Source of the DNA: Branchiostoma floridae
Lineage: Eukaryota > Chordata > Leptocardii > Amphioxiformes > Branchiostomatidae
Reading direction: 5' to 3'
NCBI RefSeq assembly: GCF_000003815.2
Contig: NC_049980.1
Coordinates: 7,720,678-7,784,677 of the forward strand
DNA length: 64,000 nt
Positions 11,194 through 23,000 of this stretch are shown piece by piece. The notes beneath the pieces were generated by a model. It ran no database searches, was not told the DNA's origin, and worked only from the letters and a program-made list of their open reading frames with translations. Numbering within the stretch: the stretch's first letter is position 1; each line of letters begins with the position of its first letter. A program made the translations under genes and the position numbers.

Positions 11194-12866
11194 TTATGGA
11201 ACGTTCACACGACTTTTTCGATACTATTTGTAACTTTGAATTCGCGAGTAATTTCTTACAGGGACACGCACACTTAGATCTGTTGATAGTTAATTTTACA
11301 CGTTTCCTTTAATGCCAGACTAAATGGATGGACACCTTAATTACGTAGGATACAAATGTACTTTTTATGTTGGAATGGCTCAAAACTTTCCCCTGCATTT
11401 GTCTATTTCCTCATGCCCGAGGCGTCTCATGGTATTGTGCGTGCTCTACTATGTGACTAATATTTAGTCAAAGCATATGAGCCCCACAATGATGTCATTT
11501 TTGGGGATTTTTAGTGAAGACATCAAGGCATCGAGAATTTCTTATATAAGAGGAGACCAATCTACACTGTATGGTGTACAGGTCCTTAAGAAATCACAGT
11601 ACCCAATTTAACTGCCGTTTTCACTCTAAGCAGTGTTTTCCAAATAGAGAGTAAACAACTTGTTTCTGCCCCGCCGATTAAACACCCTACTGAATGTCAC
11701 CGTCAGATTGGCCATTGTGCCTACGACTATTGTTTCTACCATATGTTTAACCCTCAAACCACCGTAGCTTTTTTGTGACGTAGATTACCGTATGGGGTCA
11801 AAACTGACCCCAAAACGTTTTGTACAAATACATTTTTTTGTGTGAATCTTTTTGTCATTTGTATATATGTATAGTTTCATCAATCTATGTGAGACAATCT
11901 GACATGATTAGGTGAGAATAGTTCTAGCTCATTATCATAATTTATGCAAAAGATCATGAGGACCACATTTTGCACCAATGCTATTCAGACCGGGAAGGAG
12001 GTTTTTGATGCCTGTACCAGCTTCAATGCCATATAGCGCCTGAATGGCTTATGCTAGGGCCACCAAACTTGGTAACTTTTTAGAAAGTGTTGATAGCAAA
12101 CATTTTCATTGAACAAAGTATGTTCATCATTTTTCATGTTGCCATGGCAACGGAATTCTGACAGACAAATCTATTACGAAATTTTCTAATTCTGTATTAA
12201 ACATTTAAGTTTTAAGGTTTTCTTGGCAAATAACAGTTGTTTATCGCATCTTATAAAATTCAACGTAAATTTCAGGACTCAATATTCATAATTTATGCTA
12301 ATTTGATGACGTCATCAGTCAAAATCCAAGATGGCGGCCGATATTACCTAGATGACGTCATAATGCCGTCATATAACATGATAATGCCACAAAAGTTGCT
12401 ACAATAATTTTGGCTTACATGTACATCATTCTCTGAAAATTTCGTGATCGTACCATAAGTAGTTTAGGAGTGGGTCGCAAAAGTTTGTTTAAAAAAATGC
12501 TGGGGTCAGTTTTGACCCCACTGGACCATGCATAAACTTTCGAGGATAACTTAATCAACGATGAACCAATTTCGGTAAAAACGTAGAAGAAGTTATAGGA
12601 CATATACACAAACAAACTCCTGGAAGAAAATTTGTTTTCGACTAGAAATGACATAATGGCACACATTGATATACGCCTGGGGTCAGTTTTGACCCCATAC
12701 GGTGGTTTGAGGGTTAAGAAAGAACTCCAATGTTCACTCTCATAGAGTTTTAATTCAAACTATCATCTGCTACAAGATACTTAGTATTACCTTTTCGATG
12801 TGTCGTTTTAGTTCCATAGCCGTGCATAAAATACGTTGTGGCCTGCTGAGGAGAAGGCTTAACTAC
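11194..12866. repeat. Duplicated intergenic unit B, containing a TTAA-flanked element
   Basis: Direct copy of unit A without the LINE. Shared blocks run 11194-11655 (against 9600-10050), 11656-11750 (against 10925-11030) and 12714-12866 (against 11030-11189). The TATATAAG box is kept at 11543-11550. The unit is split by the 963-bp element at 11751-12713. More diverged pieces of the same unit appear near 13450-13560 and 13990-14230. Confidence 0.7.
11751..12713. mobile_element. piggyBac-like nonautonomous DNA transposon (TTAA target site)
   Basis: The element is bounded by TTAA on both sides (11747-11750 and 12714-12717). It starts CCCTCAAACCACCGTA and ends with the exact inverse TACGGTGGTTTGAGGG. 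TTAA duplication and CCC-starting ends are piggyBac hallmarks. A second palindromic motif, GGGGTCAAAACTGACCCC, occurs just inside both ends and again at about 12502. The interior has no transposase frame. The corresponding place in unit A (near 11030) lacks it, giving an empty-site comparison. Confidence 0.85.
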
Positions 12867-14954
12867 AAAATGTAAGAAGCTTCAAAACTATATACCACTG
12901 CTATAACATTTAAAATGCTGTAACAAAGGAATGTGTCAACATACCATAGGTTTGATAAAAATGTCAGTGACAGGGTACCAGACGCTTCAAAAGATTGGTT
13001 TTGGCTATGGTTTTGCAGCTGATAGATCTGCTGAATTCAGGGAATTTTGCTAGCTGCTTTTCCTTGCATCCCTACAAAACTGACGTCAAAAAAGGAATCT
13101 CGTTTTGGAAATTTTAGATACTTTGACAACCACTTCTTCAGTGCTTAAAATATCCCTATTATTCCACTGACGTGAGGTTTTAGTGCCTAAAAGGGGATGC
13201 TTATATACATGTAAGTATAAAGATTGGTTTTAATCAGAGCATTTGTCATCGCCATTGTTCATGGTTAAGTTTAAATGCTTTTATTCAAAACTCAACTATT
13301 GGCGTTGGAAATGCTATGTTATTGTCACTATGCACTTAACCGTTTCCTTCTCTCTGGCTAAGGATTGGTAATTGTGCACGTGGCTTGGAACTGTAGCTGA
13401 ATTCTGGCCAGTGCATAAGAGCTCCGCCCTAATTTAATTACGGTGCATTTCTTGGTAAAGACATCAAATGTTGAGGAGTTTCTCGGTAAAGGAAACAAAG
13501 GCTGATGTTGAATAAAGTACAGGTTTCCACTAGAAAAAATCAGTTAATTTGAAACACCCTACTGACAGCTACTGTCGCTTTGCTAATGAGAAATTTCTTT
13601 AATTTTCGTTTTCGTGTCCTTTTTTCTTCACTAACAAATGCGGCTACTGTAGTTTATTGCGACGATGCTAGGAAGGTGGAACTATCATAATAATTTCACA
13701 ACAAGGTCATTATCATTTGTTCTTGTAATATTCGAGATGCAATTTTAGGACTAGACGTATGACTTTATCAAATAATTTGTTTCTTGGCGTTTGTTTGAAC
13801 ACATGTGGCTTCCCGAAGCCGATACAGCTGTCTTTGACAGGACTAGCTATTGAGTTTGTGTCTGATGTGTTTGTGTCTGTTAGAAAAACGATAACTTACT
13901 CTACATTGTCACGATTTGTTTGACGGGCAATGCACGTAAGGTAACTTACATAATTCTGTCATTATCTGCATATTATTGAAGTTTTTTTAGTAATGGTTCA
14001 GAACTTTCACCATGCATCTGTCCATTCCGTCATGTCCGGGGCCTTTCGTGGCATTGCGCATTCTCTGGGAACTAAATGATAGCCAGTGCTTGTACAGATC
14101 TAAATGAACCATGCGTGATGTAACTATGATTGATTTCGTGGCAAATTGGTGGATGCTCTCAGTAAAGATATCAAAGCTTGATGTTACATATATTCAGTTC
14201 TCTACTCGAGAAATCAAGCAGTCCGCGGGCATCAAATGCTGATGCATGGCTGTAGACATCACTTTACTTGAGACATCTACCTGGCTGTCTCTTTTACTCC
14301 GAATGAATTAATGAAGACGTGAATTGCCCATTGAGAAAAAATGTATGGCTGTCACCCAGGGTGCAGTCGACCAGATAAAGTTGTACCATATGCACATTAT
14401 AGATCCGCGTGTCTGCTCAGCACAATTTTGACATTTGAAATATAAATTTTTAGTTGACATACCATATTATGGATTGTAGATTGTAAGTCAGGTCCCACTT
14501 CTGGTATTGATCCATGCCCGGTACGTGTCCATGCTCTGTGGAAGCTCAACAACACCCAAACAAATCTTCTTGCTTTCCCAAGGTCGTTTGACCTGACACA
14601 TTTCAAGTCCCTCAGGTTACAAGCACACAATTAAGGGGTGCCACCATGGCCACGGGTGCCTAGACGGTAACTTTCTGCTACGTCTACGACAAGTACCTCG
14701 TCTCCACAGTAGTCGACTTTTCTCCATCACAATTGACTTTTAAACATCCTGCCTGTTGTAGCTATCCTTCCGTGTCCACCCATTGCCTAAGTACATGTAA
14801 ATGTTTCGACCAAGAACCTCGACCTTCGAACTCGGAACGCCCTTTTACGTCAAAACCGGCTTTGTTTTACCCCTGCAAAACCATGAAGGGTGTCAACAAC
14901 ATTGCAGCACCCCCTATCGAAAAAGATACTTAAAACACCCTATCATGCTAATAC
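12867..14954. other. Intergenic, no gene; diverged copies of the duplicated unit
   Basis: No coding signal is visible. Segments near 13450-13560 and 13990-14230 resemble units A and B (TCATGTCCGGGGC for TCATGCCCGAGGC, and the GACATCAA block), so the duplicated family may have had three or four members. The rest shows nothing recognisable. Confidence 0.45.
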
Positions 14955-15852
14955 AGTCAAACCTCTATTAGCGGCCACCTTTGCATAACGACCACCTGCC
15001 CATAGTGGCCACTTTTTGTCGGTCCCTTGGATTCGCCACCTGTCCAACGCGGCCACGGCCACACGATTTCCGGTCCCGCAGGTACAAAAACACTGCCGAT
15101 TACGGCCACGCCGACCGCTGATCTATGTTTCAGCACGCGTTCGGCCATATACAGCGGCCGTATCGTCACGCTACGCCGGATTTAAAACCTCTTTTACTTA
15201 TTTTCAAAACAAAACTTCGTAAACTGGCGCTACCCATACCTGCTGACAAACGAGGTCATATAAAGTCAATAGACGACACCAATATTACGGAGGTAAATTG
15301 TGTTTAAGTTACGTTCTAATACACTATCGCTTAGGTTAATTTACATCACAAAAAATTCTGAATAATTGTTACAAAGACAAAATGATATGATCTTCAGACT
15401 ATGGTGGATTGTATTCTTACATTTATTAAGAGATAAGTCTAAAATGACGTGACTTTTCTTGTGAGTACCACATTAGCATAATGGGCGAATCTGACGTGTG
15501 AACGCGAGCGGGAACACACGTACGGCGAAGTAACAAAAGATACAAGACGAAAGATCAATGAAATATGACGATAGATCAATGAAATATGACGATACCGGTC
15601 TCTTCAGACAATATCAACTGTAGAACATTTAAAACTTTTTATAGCTTTTGTTTTCTTAATACATATAGTGTAAAAATCATTGCAGTACATGTACAGTACT
15701 GTATTATGTTAAGAGATCAGTGGGTACTAAAACTATGTGTAACTTATTGCTTGTGGTCAATTAATTAGCATATTCTCTATAGTGGCCACCTCTCTATAGT
15801 GGCCAATTTTGACCAGTCCCTTGAGTGGCCGCTATAGACAGGTTTGACTGTA
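14955..15852. mobile_element. TA-flanked pogo/mariner-like nonautonomous transposon
   Basis: Ends are inverted repeats: CAGTCAAACCTCTATTAGCG at the left and CGCTATAGACAGGTTTGACTG at the right, bordered by TA on both sides. CAGT-starting ends with TA duplication are typical of pogo and other Tc1/mariner relatives. The ends also carry internal repeats of GTGGCC. About 900 bp long; the interior encodes no recognisable DDE transposase. A shorter relative lies at 26531-26705. Confidence 0.8.
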
Positions 15853-16754
15853 TTTTCAATATGTCGCCTGACCTGAAAGTTTGTGCGAACAACACAACGT
15901 ACAAAACATTGAAATTAATCAGAACGCATAATTTTCATATATTTCTTGATACACACTTTTTTTTCGTTCCGCAGTCCGGGTCTCGTTTTGGAGATGTGGC
16001 CCCAGCATAATTGACGATCCGTCAGGGCATGTGTTTGCTAAAATTATGTCTGAATCGAATTCGAAGGGATGTCAATTCCATTTGCTAACAATGTAAATTG
16101 AGTGTTGCTTGTTGTGCGCATGTGTGCCCACCTGTTATAATATTCTAGCTATGTTTCGGTATTCATGATACTTGGCATGCCATATATGTGGACAGGTATT
16201 GGCAAAATGGAAGACAAATTTGATTATGGGTCCCTAGCGGCTTACGCTGGTTCCGCCGTGGAAGTAGTTTTTGCATCTTAACGGTTCTCGACATGTCACA
16301 GTCATGAGTTTCGGATGGTAGGCTTTCAGTTCAAGAAGTATCCTTTTGGTGGCTTTCGGGGACCTACGGGCCTAAATGTGGCTTTGTGCAGCTCCCTCTA
16401 TCTGATCAATATGGAATGGTACATATGGCCATGCACTCTTTTGTTGTTTGGGTCGTGCCATTGTGTCACATGTTAGCCCCAAGGGCCACTGGAATAGATA
16501 TTTGCGATTACTCATACTATTCACACATAAAGGTTTCTTTGTTAGGATTTGACATCCCTTCCCACGATTGCATGCTTCTCTTGTAATAGTAATAGACTAA
16601 GTGTTTTTAATGCAGATGACATGTCAATTTTACTATCATGTTCTGTAATACTGTTACAGTATTTTAATACATTCACATTTAATTAATAACGTTAAGTGTA
16701 GCGCCACTGTAAATCTCAACATGTGACTTTTCTTACATGCAAGAAGATTTTAAT
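15853..16754. other. Intergenic, no gene recognised
   Basis: Only short chance reading frames. A CCCTAGCGGCTTACG motif near 16231 belongs to a dispersed repeat seen again at about 29560, 36690 and 36830. Confidence 0.4.
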
Positions 16755-17790
16755 CAACTGAAATATTTAACTATCCAAGCTACCTGCATGCCAAATATCA
16801 CGGAAATCCGTCTATCCTTTATTTAGTTAACCTTCTTGAACTCCTTAATTTTGTTTTTTTACAAAACCACCCCTGCAGTTCCAGCTAGGCCCACAAGGGG
16901 ACCAAAGCTACACTACTTCTGTCTCAGGCCACAGCAAGTAAATTTTATGGATGACATCCTCTGCAGACTGCAAAAATAATGAGATAGGGCAAAAAGAAAA
17001 CAAGATGGGTAAAAAAAAACAAGATGGCTAAATTTTTAAAATAGACACGGTAAGACACCATAAACGTCGTAACAAGAGTTTAAGTAACAAAACATGGTAG
17101 CACTGACAACAAATCATTAATTCCTGTATTCAAGAAGTGAACTGGTGTTGTTAAAGTGACCCTAGTGTGGTAGACTGGTATTACTTACCAAGTTGCCAAC
17201 TACACTCATGACTTCTATAGTGGTGCCACTTTTACAGCTACTCAGCTGGTTTCACTTCTACAACTACAATCATGGCTACCTCGCTAGTGTGACTTCTACA
17301 AGTACAATCATTAGGATAAAACACAACATACTTTCCCATTTTGGTACTTTCTCGTCATGTTGACCATCTCCAAAGAAGAAAAAAATTCTTGTTTTTTTTC
17401 TTCTGAAATCAGGCGAAAATTAATGAGCTCGCGGATGTCATCCATAAAATTTACTTGCTGTGGCCTTACATGAAAAGTTACCTCCTTCCAAAAAAATCAA
17501 GACCAATTGGCATGTCCAGGACAAAAGATACAAAAATGGATTTCAGGCTGCAGTACCAAGGCCATACACCAGGGTGTCCCAAATCGACTATGACCTTCGG
17601 GTCCACAACGCTTATCGACATACCATCACCACAATCCATCCAGAGGTTCTTGAGTTATGTTGATAAATGTCTGGACAAACTTACACACACACATGCAAAC
17701 CTGCAGAAGCTGATACCTTTTTTATCAAGGAGGTAAATACACAAAATGTACAATGTGACAGTTCATGCAAATTAAAATTGATCCTTAAGT
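16755..17790. repeat. Dispersed intronic/intergenic repeat with nested inverted-repeat element
   Basis: The outer sequence shares blocks with other copies in the window: CCTGCATGCC...GAAATCCGT, CCCCTGCAGTTCC, AATCCATCCAGAGGTTCTTG (17635-17654) and a terminal ACACACACA run. Related copies lie near 20920-21120, 28600-29000, 38340-39376, 41930-41960 and 42540-42870. It is interrupted by the element at 16927-17465. Confidence 0.6.
16927..17465. mobile_element. MITE-like element with 33-bp perfect terminal inverted repeats
   Basis: Bases 16927-16959 (starting GGCCACAGCAAGTAAATT) are the exact inverse complement of 17433-17465. The 539-bp unit has no coding capacity. Partial inverse similarity continues inward (AAGAAAACAAG against CTTGTTTTTTTTCTT). 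No clear target-site duplication was identified, so the transposon class is open. Confidence 0.75.
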
Positions 17791-18007
17791 ACAAGATGAG
17801 AGAGCTTTATTTTGGTTTTTGCAGTTTAGTACATAAAACTGAAATTCTAAACCAAATTACAATTGTGGGCGTATGATTGCCCGAGAGTATCAGTCTAAGA
17901 GTATCATTATAAAACATTCATTACAAAATAGAGTTACATAATAAAAGACGTCAGCGTTTCGTCTTCCAGAGAACATTAGACAATTGTCATTGAGAGGAAA
18001 TGAATGT

Positions 18008-18442
18008 CTACAAAGTCTTGTTATACAGAGATGTTGCCTGATACAAAAACGACTTTCTAAGTCGCTCAGTGCGACACGCCGGTAGTGTGAGCTGGTTGCT
18101 GTTCCTTAGTGTGCGTCCAGTCTGCTGTTGTCTGTCACCTGTAACCATGTAGTGTAGCGGATGGTCACTGGTGCGCATCTGGTTGAGAAGTGTCACTGCT
18201 GCTACTTCGCGCCTGGATTGGAGTGTTGGCAGGAGGGAAGTCCTGCAGGAGGCATCACTGTTTCTATGAATGATCCTCATGGCTATTTTCTGTACTGCCT
18301 CGAGGGTGTTTGACTGTGAGATGGTACACCCAACGTACACAACGTTTGCATATTCCAGTACCGGTCTGATGAGGATTGTGTACACTGTTGTTAAATCCTC
18401 AGCAGGCATACCACCTTTGGCAAGAAGACGTAGGAAGTGCAA
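18008..18442 (-). mobile_element. LINE fragment (C-terminal reverse transcriptase region)
   Basis: A 144-residue open frame contains LRLLAKGGMPAEDLTTVY, IRPVLEYANVV and LEAVQKIAMRII, typical of the region after the reverse transcriptase palm in Jockey/CR1-group LINEs. It differs from the other LINEs in this window. Both the 5' part and the RT active site are missing. It ends about 140 bp before the gene 2 start codon, so gene 2's promoter lies in or beside it. Confidence 0.75.
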
Positions 18443-18510
18443 GCGTACAAGCTGATCCTAAATTGGCAAGAAGACGTAGGAAGTGCAAGCGTACAAGCTG
18501 ATCATAAATT
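18419..18510. repeat. 46-bp tandem duplication upstream of gene 2
   Basis: Bases 18419-18464 and 18465-18510 are direct copies (start GGCAAGAAGACGTAGGAAGT), differing at one base near the end (CCTAAATT against CATAAATT). The first copy includes the truncated end of the LINE reading frame. It lies 70 bp before the gene 2 start codon. Confidence 0.9.
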
Positions 18511-18578
18511 AATTCTGCTTGCCCCAAAACTATAGATTCATTTGTTTAACCCCCTATCTAACCTACTCTAGCAACATC

Positions 18579-18792
18579 ATGATGATGCAGTCCTGGTGGC
18601 TGCACGTCCTTGTGCTGCTGTTGTGTTTAGTGGCACATCAGACAACTGCGCAAGAAGACGACTCCTGTCGTGCCATAGGCGGCTGCTGTACCAGGTTTGG
18701 CTGCTGTGGGGATGAGGATGACTCGTGCACTGTGGATCGTGGAGATGCAGGAATCTGTTATTGTGACCACTTCTGTGTTCACGCTTCTGGCC
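18579..18792 (+). other. Gene 2 exon 1 (signal peptide and SMB domain), truncated by assembly gap
   Basis: Encodes a hydrophobic signal ([18 protein letters not shown]) and the first seven or so Cys of an SMB domain ending [12 protein letters not shown]. The final GDCC-type motif, present in gene 1 exon 1, is lost in the run of N at 18793-18892. The gap is exactly 100 N, which usually means unknown length. Confidence 0.85.
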
Positions 18793-19961
18793 NNNNNNNN
18801 NNNNNNNNNNNNNNNNNNNNNNNNNNNNNNNNNNNNNNNNNNNNNNNNNNNNNNNNNNNNNNNNNNNNNNNNNNNNNNNNNNNNNNNNNNNNAGATAAGC
18901 TTCCCAATAGTATTTACCGCAACAAAACTGTGTGTGTGTGTGCATGTGCATGTGTGCAATATAAGACATTGTACAATGTATGTGGTATCAGGTCTTTTCG
19001 TCCCCTAGTCCGTTCGTCCCCTTGTCCTTTCGTCCCCGTTTTGAATGTTTCGTCCCCGTCACATGAAAGTTTCGTCCTTGTCATGGATGTTTCGTCCTAG
19101 AGTGATTTTTTCCATGTCTATATGACAATATCTGTACCCTAAACGATCAATCTAATTACATGTTAATGTTTTGTTTTTGTAAAAATAATCTTACTTTGAA
19201 ATCATGTTTTGTATGTGTTTTCTTATTTCTTCTGCCATCCAAAAGAGTACATCACTGCCACATTATATTTGAAATTCTCTCTTTGAAAGTGTAAGTAAGC
19301 ATCCTTGATATGCATTTTTTTGACACTGCTGCATTCACTAAAATAACACCACTTCAGTCCTACCCAGTAATAATGAAAGGATTTACAACCTATCTTCTGT
19401 TTCCAGATGAGGATGAGTGTACCAATGGCAATAATGCTTGCCATGAACATGCGACCTGTACTAACACCATAGGGTCCTATGAGTGCGCCTGCAATGCTGG
19501 ATTTGTGGGAAATGGTTTCCATTGTGCTGGTAAGCCCTGTCACTGACTAGAAAGTTCATGACATCTGGATTTTATGGTGTAACAAGTTTGATTAGAAACC
19601 ATTAAAAGGGTTCTAAAGTTCCCTTAAAAAGGCTCCAAAGTGTTTTCATCTACACATTAGGCATATAATATGTAACACTGGCGCAAGAATAAACATAGAA
19701 TTCCCTGTACATCACAGATGGATCATTGGGACCTTGCGCCACCTACACATCAATCAATGAACCACATCGCAGCTCTGCCTTTGTTCCTGGTCCTACTGAT
19801 TCTTTGATTTGTGACAGCACTTTAGCCGCAGGTTGGTACCGGTTTGTGGCAAACACAGGAGGGAGGATACCGGAAACATGTGTGGATCAATTTCACTGTG
19901 GTACTCAAGTAAGTCAACCCTCTACCGACAATGTGTGTGTATTTGTGTGTGTGTGTGAAAG

Positions 19962-20024
<63 letters not shown>

Positions 20025-23000
20025 ATGAGACTTAGTAACTTTCGGTAATTGTGGTGGTTCACACTTGACACCATGTAGCATGATTTTCATGAAGTTGAAT
20101 TTGCAAGCTTCAACAACATTGATTTTGTTCTTTTGTCTCCCAGGTCCCAATCTGGCTAAACGGAGCTCACCCTACAGGCTACCAGGCGGTGGATCGTGAA
20201 GGCTGCATGAACTACGGAGTTCCTGACGACTGCTGCACCCTGACAGTCCAGATCCAGGTGCAAAGGTGCCCGGCACCCAACGGGAATCCAGACTTCTTTG
20301 TCTACAACCTGCAGCCAACGTTTGGATGCAGCCTTGCTTATTGTGCAGGTATTATGGAGTTATAATTCAGCAAAGTACAACAGTACAATTAATTACTATG
20401 TTTACCTTCGCAGATATATGTTTACTTTTGCAGATATATGTATACATGTTTATATGTGTGTACGTGCATGGGCCTTGCGTAATACCGCCCCTTAAAAAGT
20501 GACATACCATTCTTTAACTGAGCGCAAGACGGTGATGCGCGACGTCTCCCGTCCGGGTAATGCTGTTATTCACACAACCGTATGGCTGATACGAGACAGA
20601 GGTTCGCCTGGTGAGGCCTCCTTCTGGGTGATTTGTAGTGAATCACCAACTCCGCGTAAAGTGCCTTTCCCAAGGGCACAAGATCGGTGACACGCGGCCG
20701 GATTCGAACTCGAGACCTCTCGGTCCTGAGGCAAACACGCTGCCGCTGCGCCACAAGATCTCACTAATATACATGTATGTAAAACACATATATGTTTAGT
20801 ATATAACTTCAATATGTAGAGAACCTAACTGCAAAATACATCATATAGAAAAAGCATCTCTACATGAAAATTTCAGCACAAAATTTTAACACCATATCTA
20901 GTCCAGGACAAGGGATAAAAAAGATGTTTTGCTGCAGTATTTATTTTATTTATTTATTTACCCTGTTGCAGTAGCCCATTTGGCCACCAGGATACCAACA
21001 TATAGCAAATATCATCACAATCCACCCTGAGCTACTTCAGGTATGGTGGCAAATATCCAGAAAGTAATGCAGACACACCAGGCAGGGTTGCTGTACACAC
21101 ACACAGACATAGAGACAAATTCTACCCCAAAACAAATTAGCAGTGTGAGTTTATCTAAAAATGCACTGCTCTCTCAACACAGGGACAGGACTACCATGCC
21201 TAGATGGTGATCAAGTCTGGGTAGAGGAACATGGATGTGTCGGTATGACAGCTCGTATACTTTTAACGATATCTAATTTCTAAAATGTTGCCTGATAAAA
21301 GGATGATACTTACTAACTCTGTTGTCTTGATGCATTAAGGTTTTAATTTAGTGACTTTGTGTTATATGAATATACAAATGAACCATTGCTTCCGACACGT
21401 TAATTCTACCTTTGGTGCTATTTACCACTGGCTGTTGTACCTGAGTGCAAAGAAATTATTTGGCTGCAATGATGCAAGTAATTAACTGCAAGGTGCATCG
21501 ATATCATGATCATTCCTCTCTGCTGGGTGTGATCATTCCTCCATGCTGTGTGTGATCAATGGTGAATGTCATTCTGATTGGTCAATGTTATTATTCACCA
21601 CTTGAGATCATGTGTCCGTCCTTCCGATTGGTTAATGTTTTTATTCACCACTTGAAATTTATAATTCACCACTTGAGGCACTTCTACATCATGTTACTGT
21701 GCCATAACTAACATGGAATGGGCCCTAAGTCTTATTGGAACGTCGTCTGGCTATATGATAAACTCATAAATGACCAATGACCATTTTTGGTATGACCAAC
21801 TCATAAATGACCTCGTTCTCATTGCTCAAAACTCGGCGATTTTATGAGGTGGATATAGCAAATGAACTGACTTGATGACACCATATGCAACGAGAAATAG
21901 GAGGTCATTAACGTAATTATCATATATTGCCTATCAAAACCAAACTGTATTAGGGATACAAATTCCTGTATGGGGACTATTATCCTTTGATACTACTAAA
22001 TTGAAATGTAAATCCATCTGTTTAATTTCTGAGATTATTTTTCTTTTTGGTACATAAGGAGGTAACAGAATTAATTTTTTTCACAACATTACAATCAAAA
22101 CTTTTTTTCGATTCTTCTTCAAATCTTCTCTACTCTACTCTATCCATGATCATACCTCTCTGATAGTTGTGATCATTCCTCCCTGCTGGGTGTTATTCTG
22201 ATTGGTCAAATTCCTGCATTTCTCCCAATCAGAAGGACAGGAACACACTCTGTCAGGACAGTAACCAATCAGAATGAATCAGGTGTTAAATAGTCATATT
22301 TCCATTATAAACCCGGCTTGCTACACTTGTATGGTGTTACGGCATCATAACCGATATGATGATGATGAACCCATATGAAATGGGGACTTCTGACTACAGA
22401 CTATATGATAACTAAGCATAATACGAATTTCCGCACAATATAATATGTACATGTGTATAAAGTGATTTTGAAGTGAAGCTGAATTTAATTCTCATCAATA
22501 TTTCTCCTAGACCCTGTTCCTCAAATAACTCAGAACCCCGTTCTTCACCCACCGGAGCTTAACTTGAACGAATTGAGAGTAACTTTCACGTGTGAGTTAA
22601 AACATGACGTGGATAGTACGTCTGCTCGCTTCAAAGTGAGATTCCTTGTCAATGGAAATAACTATACTGAGATCAATTCCGAGACAAAGGAACCACTCAC
22701 CGCAGCACAGAAAACTATCCAGCTGGATGCCAAATACCTTGGAGAATTTCAGCCCCACCCAGGCTTCAATGACAACATAGGGTGGCAATCAAAAATGGGA
22801 GAAATGGTATGATTTCATTCTAGATATTTCTTTAAAAAAACTAGGACAATATGCAAGTTACGTTGTGGTTATAGATTTAAATATGTTTTTCAAGTGCTCT
22901 CAGGGCCAGTTAGCTTATAAGATACAAGGTGTTTGTGAGTAGTTTATCAGGATCTAGAACATGGCATTCTAATGATTGTAATTGATCATTATCTCTCAAA

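Larger units (their letters stand above)
19407..21242 (+). other. Gene 2 exons 2-5: EGF and D8C domains
   Basis: Exon 2 (123 nt, phase 1-1) encodes a DEDEC-type EGF and has the same length as gene 1 exon 2. Exons 3 and 4 (191 and 205 nt) encode the D8C domain with AGWYRF, HCGTQ, WLNGAHP and DCC. Exon 5 is a 60-nt exon ([13 protein letters not shown]...), absent from gene 1, that leads into the VWDE-specific region. In gene 1 the mucin exon takes this place at the same intron phase. Confidence 0.85.

Noticed and set aside
15016-15307. Frames inside the pogo-like element as a transposase
   Set aside because: Short and without DDE/DDD or helix-turn-helix signatures.
20566-20812. Minus-strand frames and a possible tRNA gene at 20683-20754
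   Set aside because: The tRNA-like head continues into a SINE body and the acceptor stem is not maintained; it is a SINE, not a functional tRNA gene.
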